64,000 nt of DNA from Cellvibrio fontiphilus (lineage in GTDB: Bacteria > Pseudomonadota > Gammaproteobacteria > Pseudomonadales > Cellvibrionaceae): NCBI RefSeq assembly GCF_035317345.1, contig NZ_JAYKTU010000003.1, one strand, 5' to 3'. The notes beneath the pieces were generated by a model, which saw only the letters and a program-made list of their open reading frames with translations, was not told the origin of the DNA and searched no databases. Made by a program: the position numbers and the translations under genes. Numbering within the stretch: position 1 is the first letter of the stretch; the number at the start of each line of letters is the position of its first letter. Positions 17,254 through 26,896 of the stretch are shown piece by piece.

Positions 17254-18408
17254 TCAGCCTTGTGGTGTCATCACCCGTTTTTTCTCGGTTGAGATAGCCA
17301 TCAAAATGCCGAAACCGGCAAACAGCGCCACAATGGCAGTACCACCCTGACTAATCAGCGGCAAGGGCACCCCCACAACCGGAAGCATGCCGGACACCAT
17401 ACCCATATTGACAAAGACATACACAAAAAAGGTGGAGCTGATACTCGCCGCCAGCAGGCGACCAAAGGTATTTTGGGAGTTCACTGCAATCATCAAACCG
17501 CGAATAATCACCATGGCATAAATAGTTAGCAGCAATAGCACCCCGAGCAGCCCAAATTCCTCCGACATCACCGCGATAATAAAATCGGTGTGCCCCTCGG
17601 GTAGAAAGTCCAGGCGCGACTGGGTACCTTCCATCCAACCTTTACCAGACAACCCACCGGAACCAATAGCGGTTTTGGACTGGATAATATTCCAGCCAGT
17701 ACCGAGCGGATCCTGGGTTGGGTCGAGCATGGTCAACACCCGCTGGCGCTGGTAGTCGTGCATCATAAAATGCCAAATAGGCCAGAGGCTGGCGAGAAAA
17801 ATGACCACCGCCGCTGCGATGTAGCGCCACAACAGACCGCTAAAAAACAGCACCATAATGCCGGAGGTGGCCACCAGGATTGAGGTACCCAGATCAGGCT
17901 GCTCAATAATTAACGCGGTAGGCACCCCGATCAGCCCGAGCACTGCCACTACGTGCTTAAAACGCGGCGGCAAAAAGCGCCCGCTCAAATACGCGGCAAT
18001 CGCGATTGGCAGGGCGAGCTTCATGATCTCTGAGGGCTGAAAGCGGAAGCCCCCGATCTGCAGCCAGCGTTGCGCGCCCATAGCCACGTTACCGAAGATG
18101 GTGACAGCCACCAGCAAAATCACACCACCTACATAGGCAAAAGGCGCCATACGCCGCATGAAATCCACTGGAATTTGCGCCACGGTAAACATGGTGACAT
18201 AGGCGATTGCAAAAAAAGTGGCCTGCTTTTCAACGCTCAGCAAGTTGTGACCGCTGGCGCTGTAGAGCACTAACAAACCAATCACCGTCAGCGCCATTAA
18301 CAGTGCCAGCAAAAAAAAGTCGATGTGCAATCGCTCCGCCAACCGCGCGCGCCGGCTAAAAGCACTGGCAGCTTCCGGCATTCGACGTAAAAAGTCCTGA
18401 CGACTCAT
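17254..18408 (-). CDS. rodA: Rod-shape peptidoglycan glycosyltransferase RodA
   Basis: 384 residues, SEDS family, about ten membrane helices. Signature segments include DFFLLALLMALTVIGLLVLYSAS at the first helix, the periplasmic loop QSKTAIGSGGLSGKGWMEGT, FLPEGHTDFIIAVMSEEFG, and the C-terminal GMLPVVGVPLPLISQGGTA. It polymerises lipid II for lateral wall growth together with PBP2. It starts 1 nt after mrdA ends, the conserved pairing. Confidence 0.96.
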   Translation of the reverse strand: MSRQDFLRRMPEAASAFSRRARLAERLHIDFFLLALLMALTVIGLLVLYSASGHNLLSVEKQATFFAIAYVTMFTVAQIPVDFMRRMAPFAYVGGVILLVAVTIFGNVAMGAQRWLQIGGFRFQPSEIMKLALPIAIAAYLSGRFLPPRFKHVVAVLGLIGVPTALIIEQPDLGTSILVATSGIMVLFFSGLLWRYIAAAVVIFLASLWPIWHFMMHDYQRQRVLTMLDPTQDPLGTGWNIIQSKTAIGSGGLSGKGWMEGTQSRLDFLPEGHTDFIIAVMSEEFGLLGVLLLLTIYAMVIIRGLMIAVNSQNTFGRLLAASISSTFFVYVFVNMGMVSGMLPVVGVPLPLISQGGTAIVALFAGFGILMAISTEKKRVMTPQG

Positions 18409-18409
18409 A

Positions 18410-20416
18410 TCAGTTACCTACCGCCGCTGCAGAGGATACCGATGCTGAACTCTGGGCAGCGGCCTGCGCCTCGCGGGCGGCCTTGCGTTCGGCAATATAG
18501 TTATTGGCGCGCTTGATAATTGCAGCGGGGTGAAAGCCCAGGGGTGGCACAAACTCATCCTGCCCCAGGTAATAACCCAACAGGTGCGCATCCATCATGG
18601 CGCGTGCAACAGGCGCTGCCTGACTGGAGCCGCCCTCAGCATTTTCCAGCATCACCGCGACCGCAATTTGAGGCGCCTCAACTGGCGCAAAGGCAATAAA
18701 CAATGCGTGATCGCGGTGGCGCTCCTTGAGTAGTGCCGAGTTGTATTTGGCATTTTGCGCAATACCTACCGCCTGGGCGGTACCCGACTTACCGGCCATA
18801 CGATATTCGGCACGCTCCGATACTCGCCGCGCCGTACCGCGGGCACCGTGCATTACCTCTGCCATGCCCTCATAAATTGCATCCCAATATTCAGATTTGG
18901 TTTCCAATTGGCTCTCCACAATCGGCGCCAGCGGTTGATCACCGATCTGCCGGACAAACTGCGGCCGGTAGCGCACACCTCGATTGGCGATGGTAGCGGT
19001 CATAACCGCCAGTTGGATGGGCGTCATCAGCACGAAGCCCTGGCCCACGGACATATTTACTGTGTCCCCCGGATACCAAGCCTGCCCTTTGGCGCCGCGT
19101 TTCCATTCGCGCGATGGCCAGACGCCCTTGCGCTCGCTCGGGATATCGATACCGGTCAACATACCCAGACCAAAATGGGAGCCGAACTTGCTCATGTGAT
19201 CGATTCCCATGCGCACACCCAGATCCCAAAAATAGGTATTACAGGACTCGGCAATCGCGGATTTGAGGTTAACCATGCCGTGGCCACCGCCGGTCTTGGC
19301 CAGAATCCAGTCGCGATAGATGCGCGAACTGCCGGGCAGGGTGTAGAAGCCGCGGTCGGCAATCGCGCGATTGACGTCGGTGAAGCCGTGATACAAACCG
19401 GCCAGCCCCATCACCGGTTTTACCGTTGAACCGGGCGGGTACTGGGCCTGGAGAAAGCGGTTAAACAGCGGGGTATCTATGTCTTGATTGAGCGCACGGT
19501 AATTGGGCACGCTAATACCGGTTACAAACAAATTGGGATCGAAACTGGGATAGCTGACGGCGGCCAGCACACCACCCGTTTTTACATCTATCGCCACTAC
19601 AGCGCCGCGCCGGCCGCGCATGACAGCGGTCGCAGTCTCCTGTAAACGGGCATCCAAATACAGGTGCAAGTCGCTCCCCTGTTTGGGGTCGATACGATCC
19701 AATACCCGCATCACCCGTCCGCGCGCATTAGTCTCCACATTCTGGCTACCTACCTGCCCAAGCAAGACATCCTCATAACTACGCTCTATGCCATTTTTGC
19801 CAATCGAGTGAGTGCCTGAATAACGCTGCACTTGCTCAGGTGTAAACGCGCCAACTTCTTTTTCGCTAATACGCCCCGTATAACCAATCACATGGGCAAA
19901 AAGATCGCGGTATGGATAGTTGCGCACCAACTCGGCGTTTACCTCCACCCCTTCCAGCAAATGCTGGTTCACTGCAACACGTGCAATCTCTTCTTCGGTC
20001 AGACGATAACGCAGGGGCACAGGGTCAAGCGCGTGGCGGCGCTGTTTTTTGGCTTTGTAAAACTTTTCCAGATCCACCGGGGTTATATCGATCAAGGTTT
20101 TCAGCAAATCCAGGGTGATGTCCAACTCAGCCTGATTGTTACTGATGACATAGAGGGTAAAGCTGGGTTTGTTGTCGGCCAGTAACTCACCATTGCGATC
20201 AAAAATAAGCCCGCGCGTGGGTGGAACCGGCTGGACATGCACGCGATTGCGCTCGGATTGGGTGGCGTATTCTTCGTGATTGACGATTTGCAGATCGTAA
20301 TAGCGGTAAACCACAGTAGACGCCAGAATCAGCATAAAGCCAGCCATCACCAGAATGCGATTGCGGAACAATTTTGCCTCGCGCTGGTAATCTTTAAACT
20401 GTTGCTCTTCTTGCAT
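18410..20416 (-). CDS. mrdA: Peptidoglycan transpeptidase PBP2
   Basis: 668 residues. A single membrane anchor (about 20-42) is followed by the PBP dimerisation domain (PPTRGLIFDRNGELLADN) and the transpeptidase domain. Its motifs are STVK (near 333), SCN in IAESCNTYFWD, and KSGTAQ (near 543). The tail is Ala/Ser-rich (AAREAQAAAQSSASVSS). It partners RodA in elongation-specific cross-linking. It follows rlmH after a 67-nt gap, which has no obvious terminator. Confidence 0.96.
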   Translation of the reverse strand: MQEEQQFKDYQREAKLFRNRILVMAGFMLILASTVVYRYYDLQIVNHEEYATQSERNRVHVQPVPPTRGLIFDRNGELLADNKPSFTLYVISNNQAELDITLDLLKTLIDITPVDLEKFYKAKKQRRHALDPVPLRYRLTEEEIARVAVNQHLLEGVEVNAELVRNYPYRDLFAHVIGYTGRISEKEVGAFTPEQVQRYSGTHSIGKNGIERSYEDVLLGQVGSQNVETNARGRVMRVLDRIDPKQGSDLHLYLDARLQETATAVMRGRRGAVVAIDVKTGGVLAAVSYPSFDPNLFVTGISVPNYRALNQDIDTPLFNRFLQAQYPPGSTVKPVMGLAGLYHGFTDVNRAIADRGFYTLPGSSRIYRDWILAKTGGGHGMVNLKSAIAESCNTYFWDLGVRMGIDHMSKFGSHFGLGMLTGIDIPSERKGVWPSREWKRGAKGQAWYPGDTVNMSVGQGFVLMTPIQLAVMTATIANRGVRYRPQFVRQIGDQPLAPIVESQLETKSEYWDAIYEGMAEVMHGARGTARRVSERAEYRMAGKSGTAQAVGIAQNAKYNSALLKERHRDHALFIAFAPVEAPQIAVAVMLENAEGGSSQAAPVARAMMDAHLLGYYLGQDEFVPPLGFHPAAIIKRANNYIAERKAAREAQAAAQSSASVSSAAAVGN

Positions 20417-20483
20417 TCCGGGGCCAGGGTTTCATCAAAAGGTTACAGATAGGGAGCTGCCATCACAGCGGCAAGCCGCCAGT

Positions 20484-20960
20484 TTATTTGTGGTAAGGGT
20501 GGTTTTGCAGAATACTGCAGGCGCGATACAGCTGTTCAATCACCACAATGCGCACCAGCGGATGGGGCAGCGTCAGCGGCGACAGCGACCATTTTACCGA
20601 GGCCAGAGCCAGACACTCGGGTGCCAAACCATCGGGACCGCCAATCAGCAAACAGTAATTGAAGCCGCTCATTTTCCAGCCAGCCAGGTTCTCCGCCAAC
20701 TGCTCGGTAGACCAGGGCTTGCCTTTGACATCCAGGGCGATCACCTGTTCCCCTTTGCCGCCCTTTTCAATCGCCGCCAACATCAGCTCGCCTTCTTTGG
20801 CCATGGCGGTCGCAATGTCGGTGTTTTTGCCGCGCTGGGCGAGTGGCAGCTCAAGCATCTCTACTGTTACGTCGCGCGGCATACGCTTGGCGTACTCGGC
20901 GTAACCCTGCTCTACCCAGTCAGGCATTTTTGTGCCTACGGCAATAATACGAATGCGCAT
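20484..20960 (-). CDS. rlmH: 23S rRNA (pseudouridine1915-N3)-methyltransferase
   Basis: 158 residues, a SPOUT-class methyltransferase. The cofactor knot is seen in FNYCLLIGGPDGL and the C-terminal LPHPLVRIVVIEQLYRACS...NHPYHK signature is complete. It methylates pseudouridine 1915 in helix 69 of 23S rRNA. Its place after rsfS and before mrdA is the classical gammaproteobacterial order. Confidence 0.96.
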   Translation of the reverse strand: MRIRIIAVGTKMPDWVEQGYAEYAKRMPRDVTVEMLELPLAQRGKNTDIATAMAKEGELMLAAIEKGGKGEQVIALDVKGKPWSTEQLAENLAGWKMSGFNYCLLIGGPDGLAPECLALASVKWSLSPLTLPHPLVRIVVIEQLYRACSILQNHPYHK

Positions 20961-20981
20961 TGGCTGTTAACCCGACCGCAC

Positions 20982-21314
20982 TTAAACGCGGTTAGCGGGT
21001 TTCATCGACCAGAGTTTTTCCAACTCGTAATAGTCGCGGGTTTCCTGCTGCATGACGTGAACGACAGTATCGCCATAGTCCACTAATACCCAGTCACCCG
21101 CATCCAAGCCTTCAACACCCAAGGCGCGGAAGCCGGCTTTTTTGGTTTCTTCTACCAGGTTTTCAGCTAATGAGCGGGTATGACGGCTGGAAGTACCGCT
21201 GGCAATAATCAGGGTATCCATTACATCGGTGAGTTCATGTACATCGAGCGTCACTATGTCTTTACCCTTGAGGTTTTCCAGGGCTTCAATGATCGCTTGG
21301 TTTAAATCTGACAT
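20982..21314 (-). CDS. rsfS: Ribosomal silencing factor RsfS
   Basis: 110 residues, full length for the family. Conserved segments: IEALENLKGKDIVTLDV at the start, IIASGTSSRHTRSLAENL and WVLVDYGDTVVHVMQQETRDYY. RsfS binds ribosomal protein L14 and blocks subunit joining under starvation. It lies between nadD and rlmH with short gaps. Confidence 0.95.
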   Translation of the reverse strand: MSDLNQAIIEALENLKGKDIVTLDVHELTDVMDTLIIASGTSSRHTRSLAENLVEETKKAGFRALGVEGLDAGDWVLVDYGDTVVHVMQQETRDYYELEKLWSMKPANRV

Positions 21315-21348
21315 TCAGTTACCTATAAAGTGTTTAAAAAATTTTAAA

Positions 21349-21984
21349 TTAGCAATACAACTGCTGTGCATGGATGTAATTCAACACCGCATCCGGCAAC
21401 AAAAATTGTGGTGATAGCCCTGCCTGCAGCTGCGCGCGAATATCCGTGGCGGAAATTGCCAAGGCGCGCGGTGCGCATATCACCAAAGCGCCAGCTGCTG
21501 CTGAGCGCACCATCGCCGGTTCAGCGCTGTGTCGACGCACCAAGTCTGCCACAGGGCCAATTTGCGGCAACTCATAACCCGGACGCTCCACCACTACCAG
21601 ATGCGCCAGACGAATCAGCTGCTGCCAGTTGTGCCAGGTGTCCAGCTTGCAGAGGCTATCCATCCCCATACACAGCACCAAGCTGGTATCGGGGCCGGTT
21701 TCTGCTCTCAACCCAGCCAGGGTATCCACTGTGTAGGAAGGTGTATCGCGTTTCAGCTCGCGGGTATCCAACTGCAACTCGCGGCAATCCTGCAGCGCCA
21801 ACTCCAACATGGTTACTCGCTGCAAAGCACTTGCCCCCGGGGTTGCACGGTGCGGCGGCAAGTAGCACGGCAGCAGGTGCATTTGATCGAGCTTCAGCTG
21901 TTGCTTTAATTCCAGCGCAAGACGCAAATGGCCAATATGCACCGGGTCAAACGTACCGCCAAAGAGCCCTATGCTGGGACGCAT
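21349..21984 (-). CDS. nadD: Nicotinate-nucleotide adenylyltransferase
   Basis: 211 residues. The nucleotidyltransferase motif GGTFDPVHIGHLRLA (with HxGH) is near the N-terminus, the CMGMDSLCKLDTWHNWQ segment is in the middle and the ISATDIRAQL motif near the C-terminus. It forms deamido-NAD from nicotinate mononucleotide and ATP. It follows proA by 6 nt. Confidence 0.95.
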   Translation of the reverse strand: MRPSIGLFGGTFDPVHIGHLRLALELKQQLKLDQMHLLPCYLPPHRATPGASALQRVTMLELALQDCRELQLDTRELKRDTPSYTVDTLAGLRAETGPDTSLVLCMGMDSLCKLDTWHNWQQLIRLAHLVVVERPGYELPQIGPVADLVRRHSAEPAMVRSAAAGALVICAPRALAISATDIRAQLQAGLSPQFLLPDAVLNYIHAQQLYC

Positions 21985-21990
21985 GGAGAC

Positions 21991-23253
21991 TTACACCCGA
22001 ATATGCCCATCGCCAAACACAACCCATTTTTGCGAGGTCAAACCTTCCAGACCCACAGGGCCGCGAGCGTGGATTTTGTCGGTAGAAATGCCAATTTCCG
22101 CACCCAGACCATACTCAAAGCCATCGGCAAACCGGGTGGAGGCATTCACCATCACCGAAGCGGAATCCACTTCGGTAATAAAACGGCGTGCGCGGGTATA
22201 GTCTTCGGTGATGATGGAATCCGTGTGCTGGGAGCTGTATTGGTTGATATGCGCCATTGCCTCATCCAAACCGCCAACCAGCTTGATCGATAGAATAGGT
22301 GCCAAATATTCGGTCGCCCAGTCCTCTTCGGTTGCCAGATTAGCCGCAATGATCGCGCGGGTTTTTTCATCGCCGCGCAGCTCCACGCCTTTTTCACCAT
22401 AAGCCTGGGCCAAACGCGGCAAAATCTCCGCCGCCACGGCTTCATGGACCAGCAAGGTTTCCATGGCATTGCACACACCGTAGCGATGGGTTTTGGCGTT
22501 CATCGCAACAGTGAAGGCTTTTTCCAAATCGGCTTTATCGTCGATATAGACATGGCAAATGCCATCAAGGTGTTTGATCACCGGCACTTTGGCATCGCTG
22601 CTGATGCGTTCGATCAACCCCTTACCGCCGCGAGGCACAATCACATCCACAAATTGCGGCATGGTGATCAGCTCGCCCACTGCCGCGCGGTCAGTGGTTT
22701 CAATGACCTGCACCACATCGGCCGGCAAGCCAGCGGCCTTTAAGCCTGCCTGCAAACAATTGGCGATAGCGCGGTTGGAGTGAATTGCCTCGCTGCCACC
22801 GCGCAGAATTGCGGCATTGCCGGATTTTAAACAGAGGCTGGCGGCATCGATGGTCACGTTGGGGCGAGACTCATAAATAATGCCCACCACGCCGAGCGGC
22901 ACACGCATTTTGCCCACCTGAATGCCGCTAGGGCGATAACTCATACCGGTAATCTCACCGCAAGGATCGGCAAGTGAGGCGACCTGCCGCAGGCCTTCAA
23001 TCATGCTGTCGATTGCTGCTGGCTTAACTGCAAGGCGATCCAGCATCGCCGCATCCAAACCATTGGCTTTACCGGCAGCCAGATCTTTTTGGTTTTCAGC
23101 AACCAGTGTAATGCGGGATTTGTCCAATTCGGAGGCGATGGCCAAAAGCGCCGCGTTTTTCACTGCGGTAGGTGCTGCAGCAATAATGCGCGAGGCTGCA
23201 CGCGCCTTGCGACCAACTCCAGCCATGTATTCTTTGACGTTTAATTCAGACAT
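21991..23253 (-). CDS. proA: Gamma-glutamyl phosphate reductase
   Basis: 420 residues when started at MSELNVKEYMAGVG. This start is preferred because it gives the usual ProA length; the open frame extends 43 codons further upstream without homology. The catalytic Cys is in THRYGVCNAMETLLVHE, and the NADPH-binding and substrate segments (GVVGIIYESRPNVT, NAAILRGGSEA, FADGFEYGLGAEIGIST) are intact. It reduces glutamyl-5-phosphate to the semialdehyde in proline synthesis. It heads the run toward dacA. Confidence 0.95.
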   Translation of the reverse strand: MSELNVKEYMAGVGRKARAASRIIAAAPTAVKNAALLAIASELDKSRITLVAENQKDLAAGKANGLDAAMLDRLAVKPAAIDSMIEGLRQVASLADPCGEITGMSYRPSGIQVGKMRVPLGVVGIIYESRPNVTIDAASLCLKSGNAAILRGGSEAIHSNRAIANCLQAGLKAAGLPADVVQVIETTDRAAVGELITMPQFVDVIVPRGGKGLIERISSDAKVPVIKHLDGICHVYIDDKADLEKAFTVAMNAKTHRYGVCNAMETLLVHEAVAAEILPRLAQAYGEKGVELRGDEKTRAIIAANLATEEDWATEYLAPILSIKLVGGLDEAMAHINQYSSQHTDSIITEDYTRARRFITEVDSASVMVNASTRFADGFEYGLGAEIGISTDKIHARGPVGLEGLTSQKWVVFGDGHIRV

Positions 23254-23544
23254 GAAACAACCTGTTGCGGGCAATTCAGAAAAAATGGCCGCGATTATAA
23301 CCTGACTGCCGCCCAAAGTTGGCGCAGCTTGCAGCTTTATTTGTGTTTTTACCTGAGCGCATAGATTTGCGATCAAGTGCACAGGAGCAGGCGCAAAGCC
23401 ATAAAACCCCCAAAAAATTTCAGTTTTGATTCAGCTTATAAGGACTAGTCTGAGCCCAAGCAGTCAACAGCCGCGAGCCTGGCTGAACCTGAAAAATCAT
23501 TTACGCCTACCGGCTTTTAAAGCCCCCTCACGAGGAGCAATACC

Positions 23545-24102
23545 ATGAAAAAATTGTTAGCAATCAGCGCGCTGGCCAGCATCAGTTTGTTGCTGGCTAA
23601 CAACGTTTTCGCCGACGGCAAGCACAAACATCATTACAAGCATTACCATAAACACGAACGCTACGTGGAATACCGCGAGGATTACGCCCGTGTTGTGCGC
23701 AGCACACCGGTGTATCGCGAAGTAGCCGTGCGGGTGCCGGTTGATTCATGCCATGTGGAAACCGTGGCTTACACCGAGCGCCGAGGTGGAGGCGACTCCT
23801 TTGAAGGTACCGTAGTCGGTGGTTTGATTGGCGCAGCCATAGGTCATGAAGTTGGTCGCAACGGCCACGCCACAGCAGCCGGCGGCCTGATTGGTGCAGC
23901 CATTGGCAACAATGTCGCAGGCGGCAGCCGTCGCGTCACCAGTTATGAAGATCGCGAGGTGTGCACCACTCGCTACCGCACCGAGTATCAACGTGAACTG
24001 GTGGGCTATGATGTCACCTATCGCTACGATGGCCGGGTTTATACTACCAATACCCGCCATCATCCCAGCGACCGCATAGTGCACGTTAGAGAGCGTTACT
24101 GA
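23545..24102 (+). CDS. Glycine-zipper 2TM-domain envelope protein
   Basis: 185 residues. A signal peptide (1-23, ending NVFA) is followed by a His/Lys/Tyr-rich segment (about 25-45), then a central glycine zipper containing two copies of GGLIGAAIG (near 90-130), and a Tyr/Arg-rich C-terminal part. Such proteins insert into or line the outer membrane or periplasm; function is undefined. A strong ribosome site (ACGAGGAGCAATACC) fixes the start. It precedes the PepSY and PhoP/PhoQ-like genes, so it may be part of, or regulated by, that envelope-stress module. The His-rich start could bind metal. Confidence 0.8.
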   Translation: MKKLLAISALASISLLLANNVFADGKHKHHYKHYHKHERYVEYREDYARVVRSTPVYREVAVRVPVDSCHVETVAYTERRGGGDSFEGTVVGGLIGAAIGHEVGRNGHATAAGGLIGAAIGNNVAGGSRRVTSYEDREVCTTRYRTEYQRELVGYDVTYRYDGRVYTTNTRHHPSDRIVHVRERY

Positions 24103-24189
24103 TAAAACGTGGGCAGGGCAAGGTCTGATTGACCTTTACCCCTGCAGCGGCGATATTGAGATGGTGGTATTTCCCAGTTGGAATTTGTT

Positions 24190-24573
24190 ATGTCGCAGTC
24201 AATGACCTTCCGCCGCCGTATATGCGCCGCATCGCGCGCCCTATTGCTGCTCAGCCTGACCATTGTGGGGCTGCTCAGTTCACCAAACCTGCTCGCCGAT
24301 GACTCCCTGCTAGACGGCGACATGGGGTTAACCTCCAGTGCACCGGGCAATCAATTGATTGATAGCGCCAGCACGGACGATGAAACCACTCCACCCAGAT
24401 TATCGCCCGCCCAGGCGGCGTCGCTGGTGCGCGCCAAGGTAGGTGGCCAGATAATGAGCGTTAACAGCCTGCGCAGTGAATCCGGTGTTATTTACGGCGT
24501 TAAAGTGCTCAACGACGGCCGTATGCGCATTATTAATGTGGACGGCCAAACCGGTCAGCTGCTCAATCATTAA
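24190..24573 (+). CDS. Exported PepSY-domain protein
   Basis: About 127 residues from ATG 24190; a TTG 12 nt upstream is a less likely start. An N-terminal signal (RALLLLSLTIVGLLSSPNLLA) is followed by an acidic Ser-rich linker and a single PepSY domain (about 68-125: LSPAQAASLVRAKVGGQI, IYGVKVLNDGRMRIINVD). Small secreted PepSY proteins are often encoded directly before PhoP/PhoQ-like pairs and are thought to modulate the sensor or a protease. It ends 33 nt before the response regulator. Confidence 0.82.
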   Translation: MSQSMTFRRRICAASRALLLLSLTIVGLLSSPNLLADDSLLDGDMGLTSSAPGNQLIDSASTDDETTPPRLSPAQAASLVRAKVGGQIMSVNSLRSESGVIYGVKVLNDGRMRIINVDGQTGQLLNH

Positions 24574-24606
24574 CCCAAATCATTCAACAGTAAGGTCAGG
24601 ATCACC

Positions 24607-25284
24607 ATGCGCATATTAATCGTCGAAGATGAAAAGCCCCTGCGCGAGCAGATTCTCGCCCTGATGGCTACAGAAAAATACGCCTGTGACAGCGCCGCTG
24701 ATGGCCGCGAAGGTTTATTTCTGGGCACCGAATATGACTATGATCTGGCGATTATCGACTTGGGGCTTCCACTGCTTGACGGCACCCAGCTAATCCGCGA
24801 GCTGCGCAGTAAATCGCGCAACTTTCCTATTCTCATCCTCACCGCACGCGGCAACTGGCAAGACAAGGTGCAGGGACTGGAGGCTGGCGCCGACGACTAC
24901 CTCACCAAACCCTTTCATCCGGAGGAGTTGCGTGCACGCATTCACGCCCTGTTGCGCCGGGCGAGCGGCCACGCCTCATCCGTGCTGCGCTACGGCCCCA
25001 TCACCATAGATACCAGTGCCAAGCGAGTGCACCGCGATGACACAGAAGTGGAACTGACCAGTTTTGAATACAACACCCTCACCTACCTTGCACTGCATGC
25101 CGGCAAGAATATCTCCAAAAGCGAGCTCACCGAGCACCTCTACGCCCAGGACTATGATCGCGACAGCAATGTGATTGAAGTATTTGTGGGGCGCTTGCGC
25201 AAAAAGCTGGATCCAGACGGCAGCCTCAACCTGATCAGCACGCAACGCGGTCTGGGCTATCGCTTCAACCTGGATATCCAGTAA
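24607..25284 (+). CDS. OmpR/PhoP-family response regulator
   Basis: 225 residues. The receiver domain has acidic residues in IVEDEKP, the phospho-acceptor Asp in LAIIDLGLPLLDG (near 51), the conserved Thr in ILTARG and Lys in YLTKPFHPEEL. The winged-helix DNA-binding domain (about 125-225) ends STQRGLGYRFNLD. It is closest to the PhoP subgroup. It probably controls the adjacent envelope genes; no PhoP box could be assigned by eye. Confidence 0.93.
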   Translation: MRILIVEDEKPLREQILALMATEKYACDSAADGREGLFLGTEYDYDLAIIDLGLPLLDGTQLIRELRSKSRNFPILILTARGNWQDKVQGLEAGADDYLTKPFHPEELRARIHALLRRASGHASSVLRYGPITIDTSAKRVHRDDTEVELTSFEYNTLTYLALHAGKNISKSELTEHLYAQDYDRDSNVIEVFVGRLRKKLDPDGSLNLISTQRGLGYRFNLDIQ

Positions 25285-25287
25285 GTT

Positions 25288-26688
25288 TTGCCAAAGCTCA
25301 AAGCGCGACTGTCATCCATTGCTGCCCGCCTGTTATTGGCGTCGGCGGTGCTATTGCCTTTATTCTTGGGGTTGACTGGTTATTTCCTGAATCGCGCGTT
25401 TGAAAACAGCCTGACGGAAGCCGAGCGCGCGCGCCTCCGCGGGCACATCAACCTGCTGTTCAGTGTGGCTGAACCCCAAGTGCAAAATAATCGCTTCGAG
25501 CGCCTGAAAATGCCGGTGACCCTCAGTGAAGCGGACTTTGAACACCCCAATTCCGGCCTTTACGGTTATATCTTCAATGGCAGGGAAAAGCTTGTGTGGA
25601 ACTCCAATTCTGCCGCCCTCCTTGCACCGCCCGCCTTTGATCAGGTGGTGACCAAAGACTCCCCCGGACAACTGGTGTTCAGCGAGCAATTGCTGGATAA
25701 AAAAAAGCATTTCGTCGCCAGCTATGCGGTGAATTGGGAAGATACCAGCGGCAAACCTGCCCCCTTTTACTTTGTGGTAATTCATGGTGCCACCGAATTC
25801 AAAGCGGAACTGAAGGCTTATCGCCAGCAACTTTGGCGCTGGCTCGGCGCGGCGGGTTTTTTCCTGTTAATCGCGCAGGTGGTAATTTTGCGCTGGGGCT
25901 TGCGCCCCTTGGGCAAACTTGCGGTCGCGCTAAAAAAAATGCAGAGCGGTGACACCAGCAATATCGCTGGCGAACACCCGAAAGAGTTACAAAAAATTGT
26001 CGACAACCTCAACCAGGTGCTAGAGCGGGAACAAGCACTGCGCCAACGCTATCGCAACAGCCTGGCAGATTTGGCGCACAGCCTAAAGACACCACTGGCC
26101 GTGCTTCAAAGCCGGTTAGGTCAAGGTTTGGAGTCAGATAGCGAGCTGCAACAAATCGCCAGCGAACAGGTGGCGCGCATGAGTCAGGTGGTGACTTACC
26201 AGCTGCAGCGCGCAGTTTCCAGCCAACAGCAGGGCAGTTTCCGTCGCACCCGTATAGAGCCAATTGCCCAGCGGTTGTTTGCCGCCCTGCAAAAAGTCTA
26301 TGCCAGCAAACAGATGAAACAGTCGCTGGAACTCTCTCCTGACGCACTGGTTGCCGGCGACGAACAGGACATTATGGAGCTACTCGGCAACCTGCTGGAA
26401 AATGCATTCAAATACGGCCGAAGTGAAATTCGTATGAGCTCTCACGCGGTGGGCCATCAACTCTGTATCGATATTGAAGATGACGGCCCCGGTGTGCCGG
26501 AGAACCAGACCGAGCGCATTCTCGAACGCGGCCAACGGTTGGATACCAACCAGCCCGGCCAAGGCATTGGCCTTGCGGTCGCTGCCGAAATCATCCGCAG
26601 CTACGATGGCGACATACATATCAGCCGCTCACCGCTGGGTGGCGCCCGTTTTAGTACTTATCTCCCCCTTCCTACCGCTTCAGACTGA
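25288..26688 (+). CDS. PhoQ-like sensor histidine kinase
   Basis: 466 residues from a TTG start 3 nt after the regulator stop. Membrane helices at about 14-36 and 183-205 flank a periplasmic sensor region with several acidic residues. A HAMP segment is followed by the dimerisation motif LADLAHSLKTPLAVLQSRL (phospho-His) and the ATPase boxes ENAFKYG (N), DDGPGVP (G1) and GQGIGLAVA (G2). All catalytic motifs are present. Ligand unknown; the PepSY neighbour is a candidate partner. Confidence 0.92.
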   Translation: MPKLKARLSSIAARLLLASAVLLPLFLGLTGYFLNRAFENSLTEAERARLRGHINLLFSVAEPQVQNNRFERLKMPVTLSEADFEHPNSGLYGYIFNGREKLVWNSNSAALLAPPAFDQVVTKDSPGQLVFSEQLLDKKKHFVASYAVNWEDTSGKPAPFYFVVIHGATEFKAELKAYRQQLWRWLGAAGFFLLIAQVVILRWGLRPLGKLAVALKKMQSGDTSNIAGEHPKELQKIVDNLNQVLEREQALRQRYRNSLADLAHSLKTPLAVLQSRLGQGLESDSELQQIASEQVARMSQVVTYQLQRAVSSQQQGSFRRTRIEPIAQRLFAALQKVYASKQMKQSLELSPDALVAGDEQDIMELLGNLLENAFKYGRSEIRMSSHAVGHQLCIDIEDDGPGVPENQTERILERGQRLDTNQPGQGIGLAVAAEIIRSYDGDIHISRSPLGGARFSTYLPLPTASD

Positions 26689-26896
26689 CAGCCTGTAAGC
26701 CAAAGCGCACAAACTCTTCCTCCAAACCTCACAACACAGGTGGATTTTCGCGACTATCGCAAAACTCCCCACAGCCTGATACTAACTCCATCATCAGCCA
26801 GGTATTCACAGCGACGTGAACACCAACATTTGCCCATGGATGACACCATCTTATTCAAAGATTTCATTTACAAGAGACTTCGAGGAGAGAAGAACC

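Noticed and set aside
16451..19429. Plus-strand open frames of 224-261 codons opposite mltB and mrdA
   Set aside because: The minus-strand genes are full length with intact catalytic motifs; the opposite frames show low-complexity His/Arg-rich translations.
21366..22085. 239-codon plus-strand frame across nadD and proA
   Set aside because: Spans the junction of two well-identified minus-strand genes and has no plausible start or family.
23254..23382. N-terminal extension of proA by 43 residues
   Set aside because: Not homologous to ProA, contains no export signal of known meaning, and the internal Met gives the usual length.
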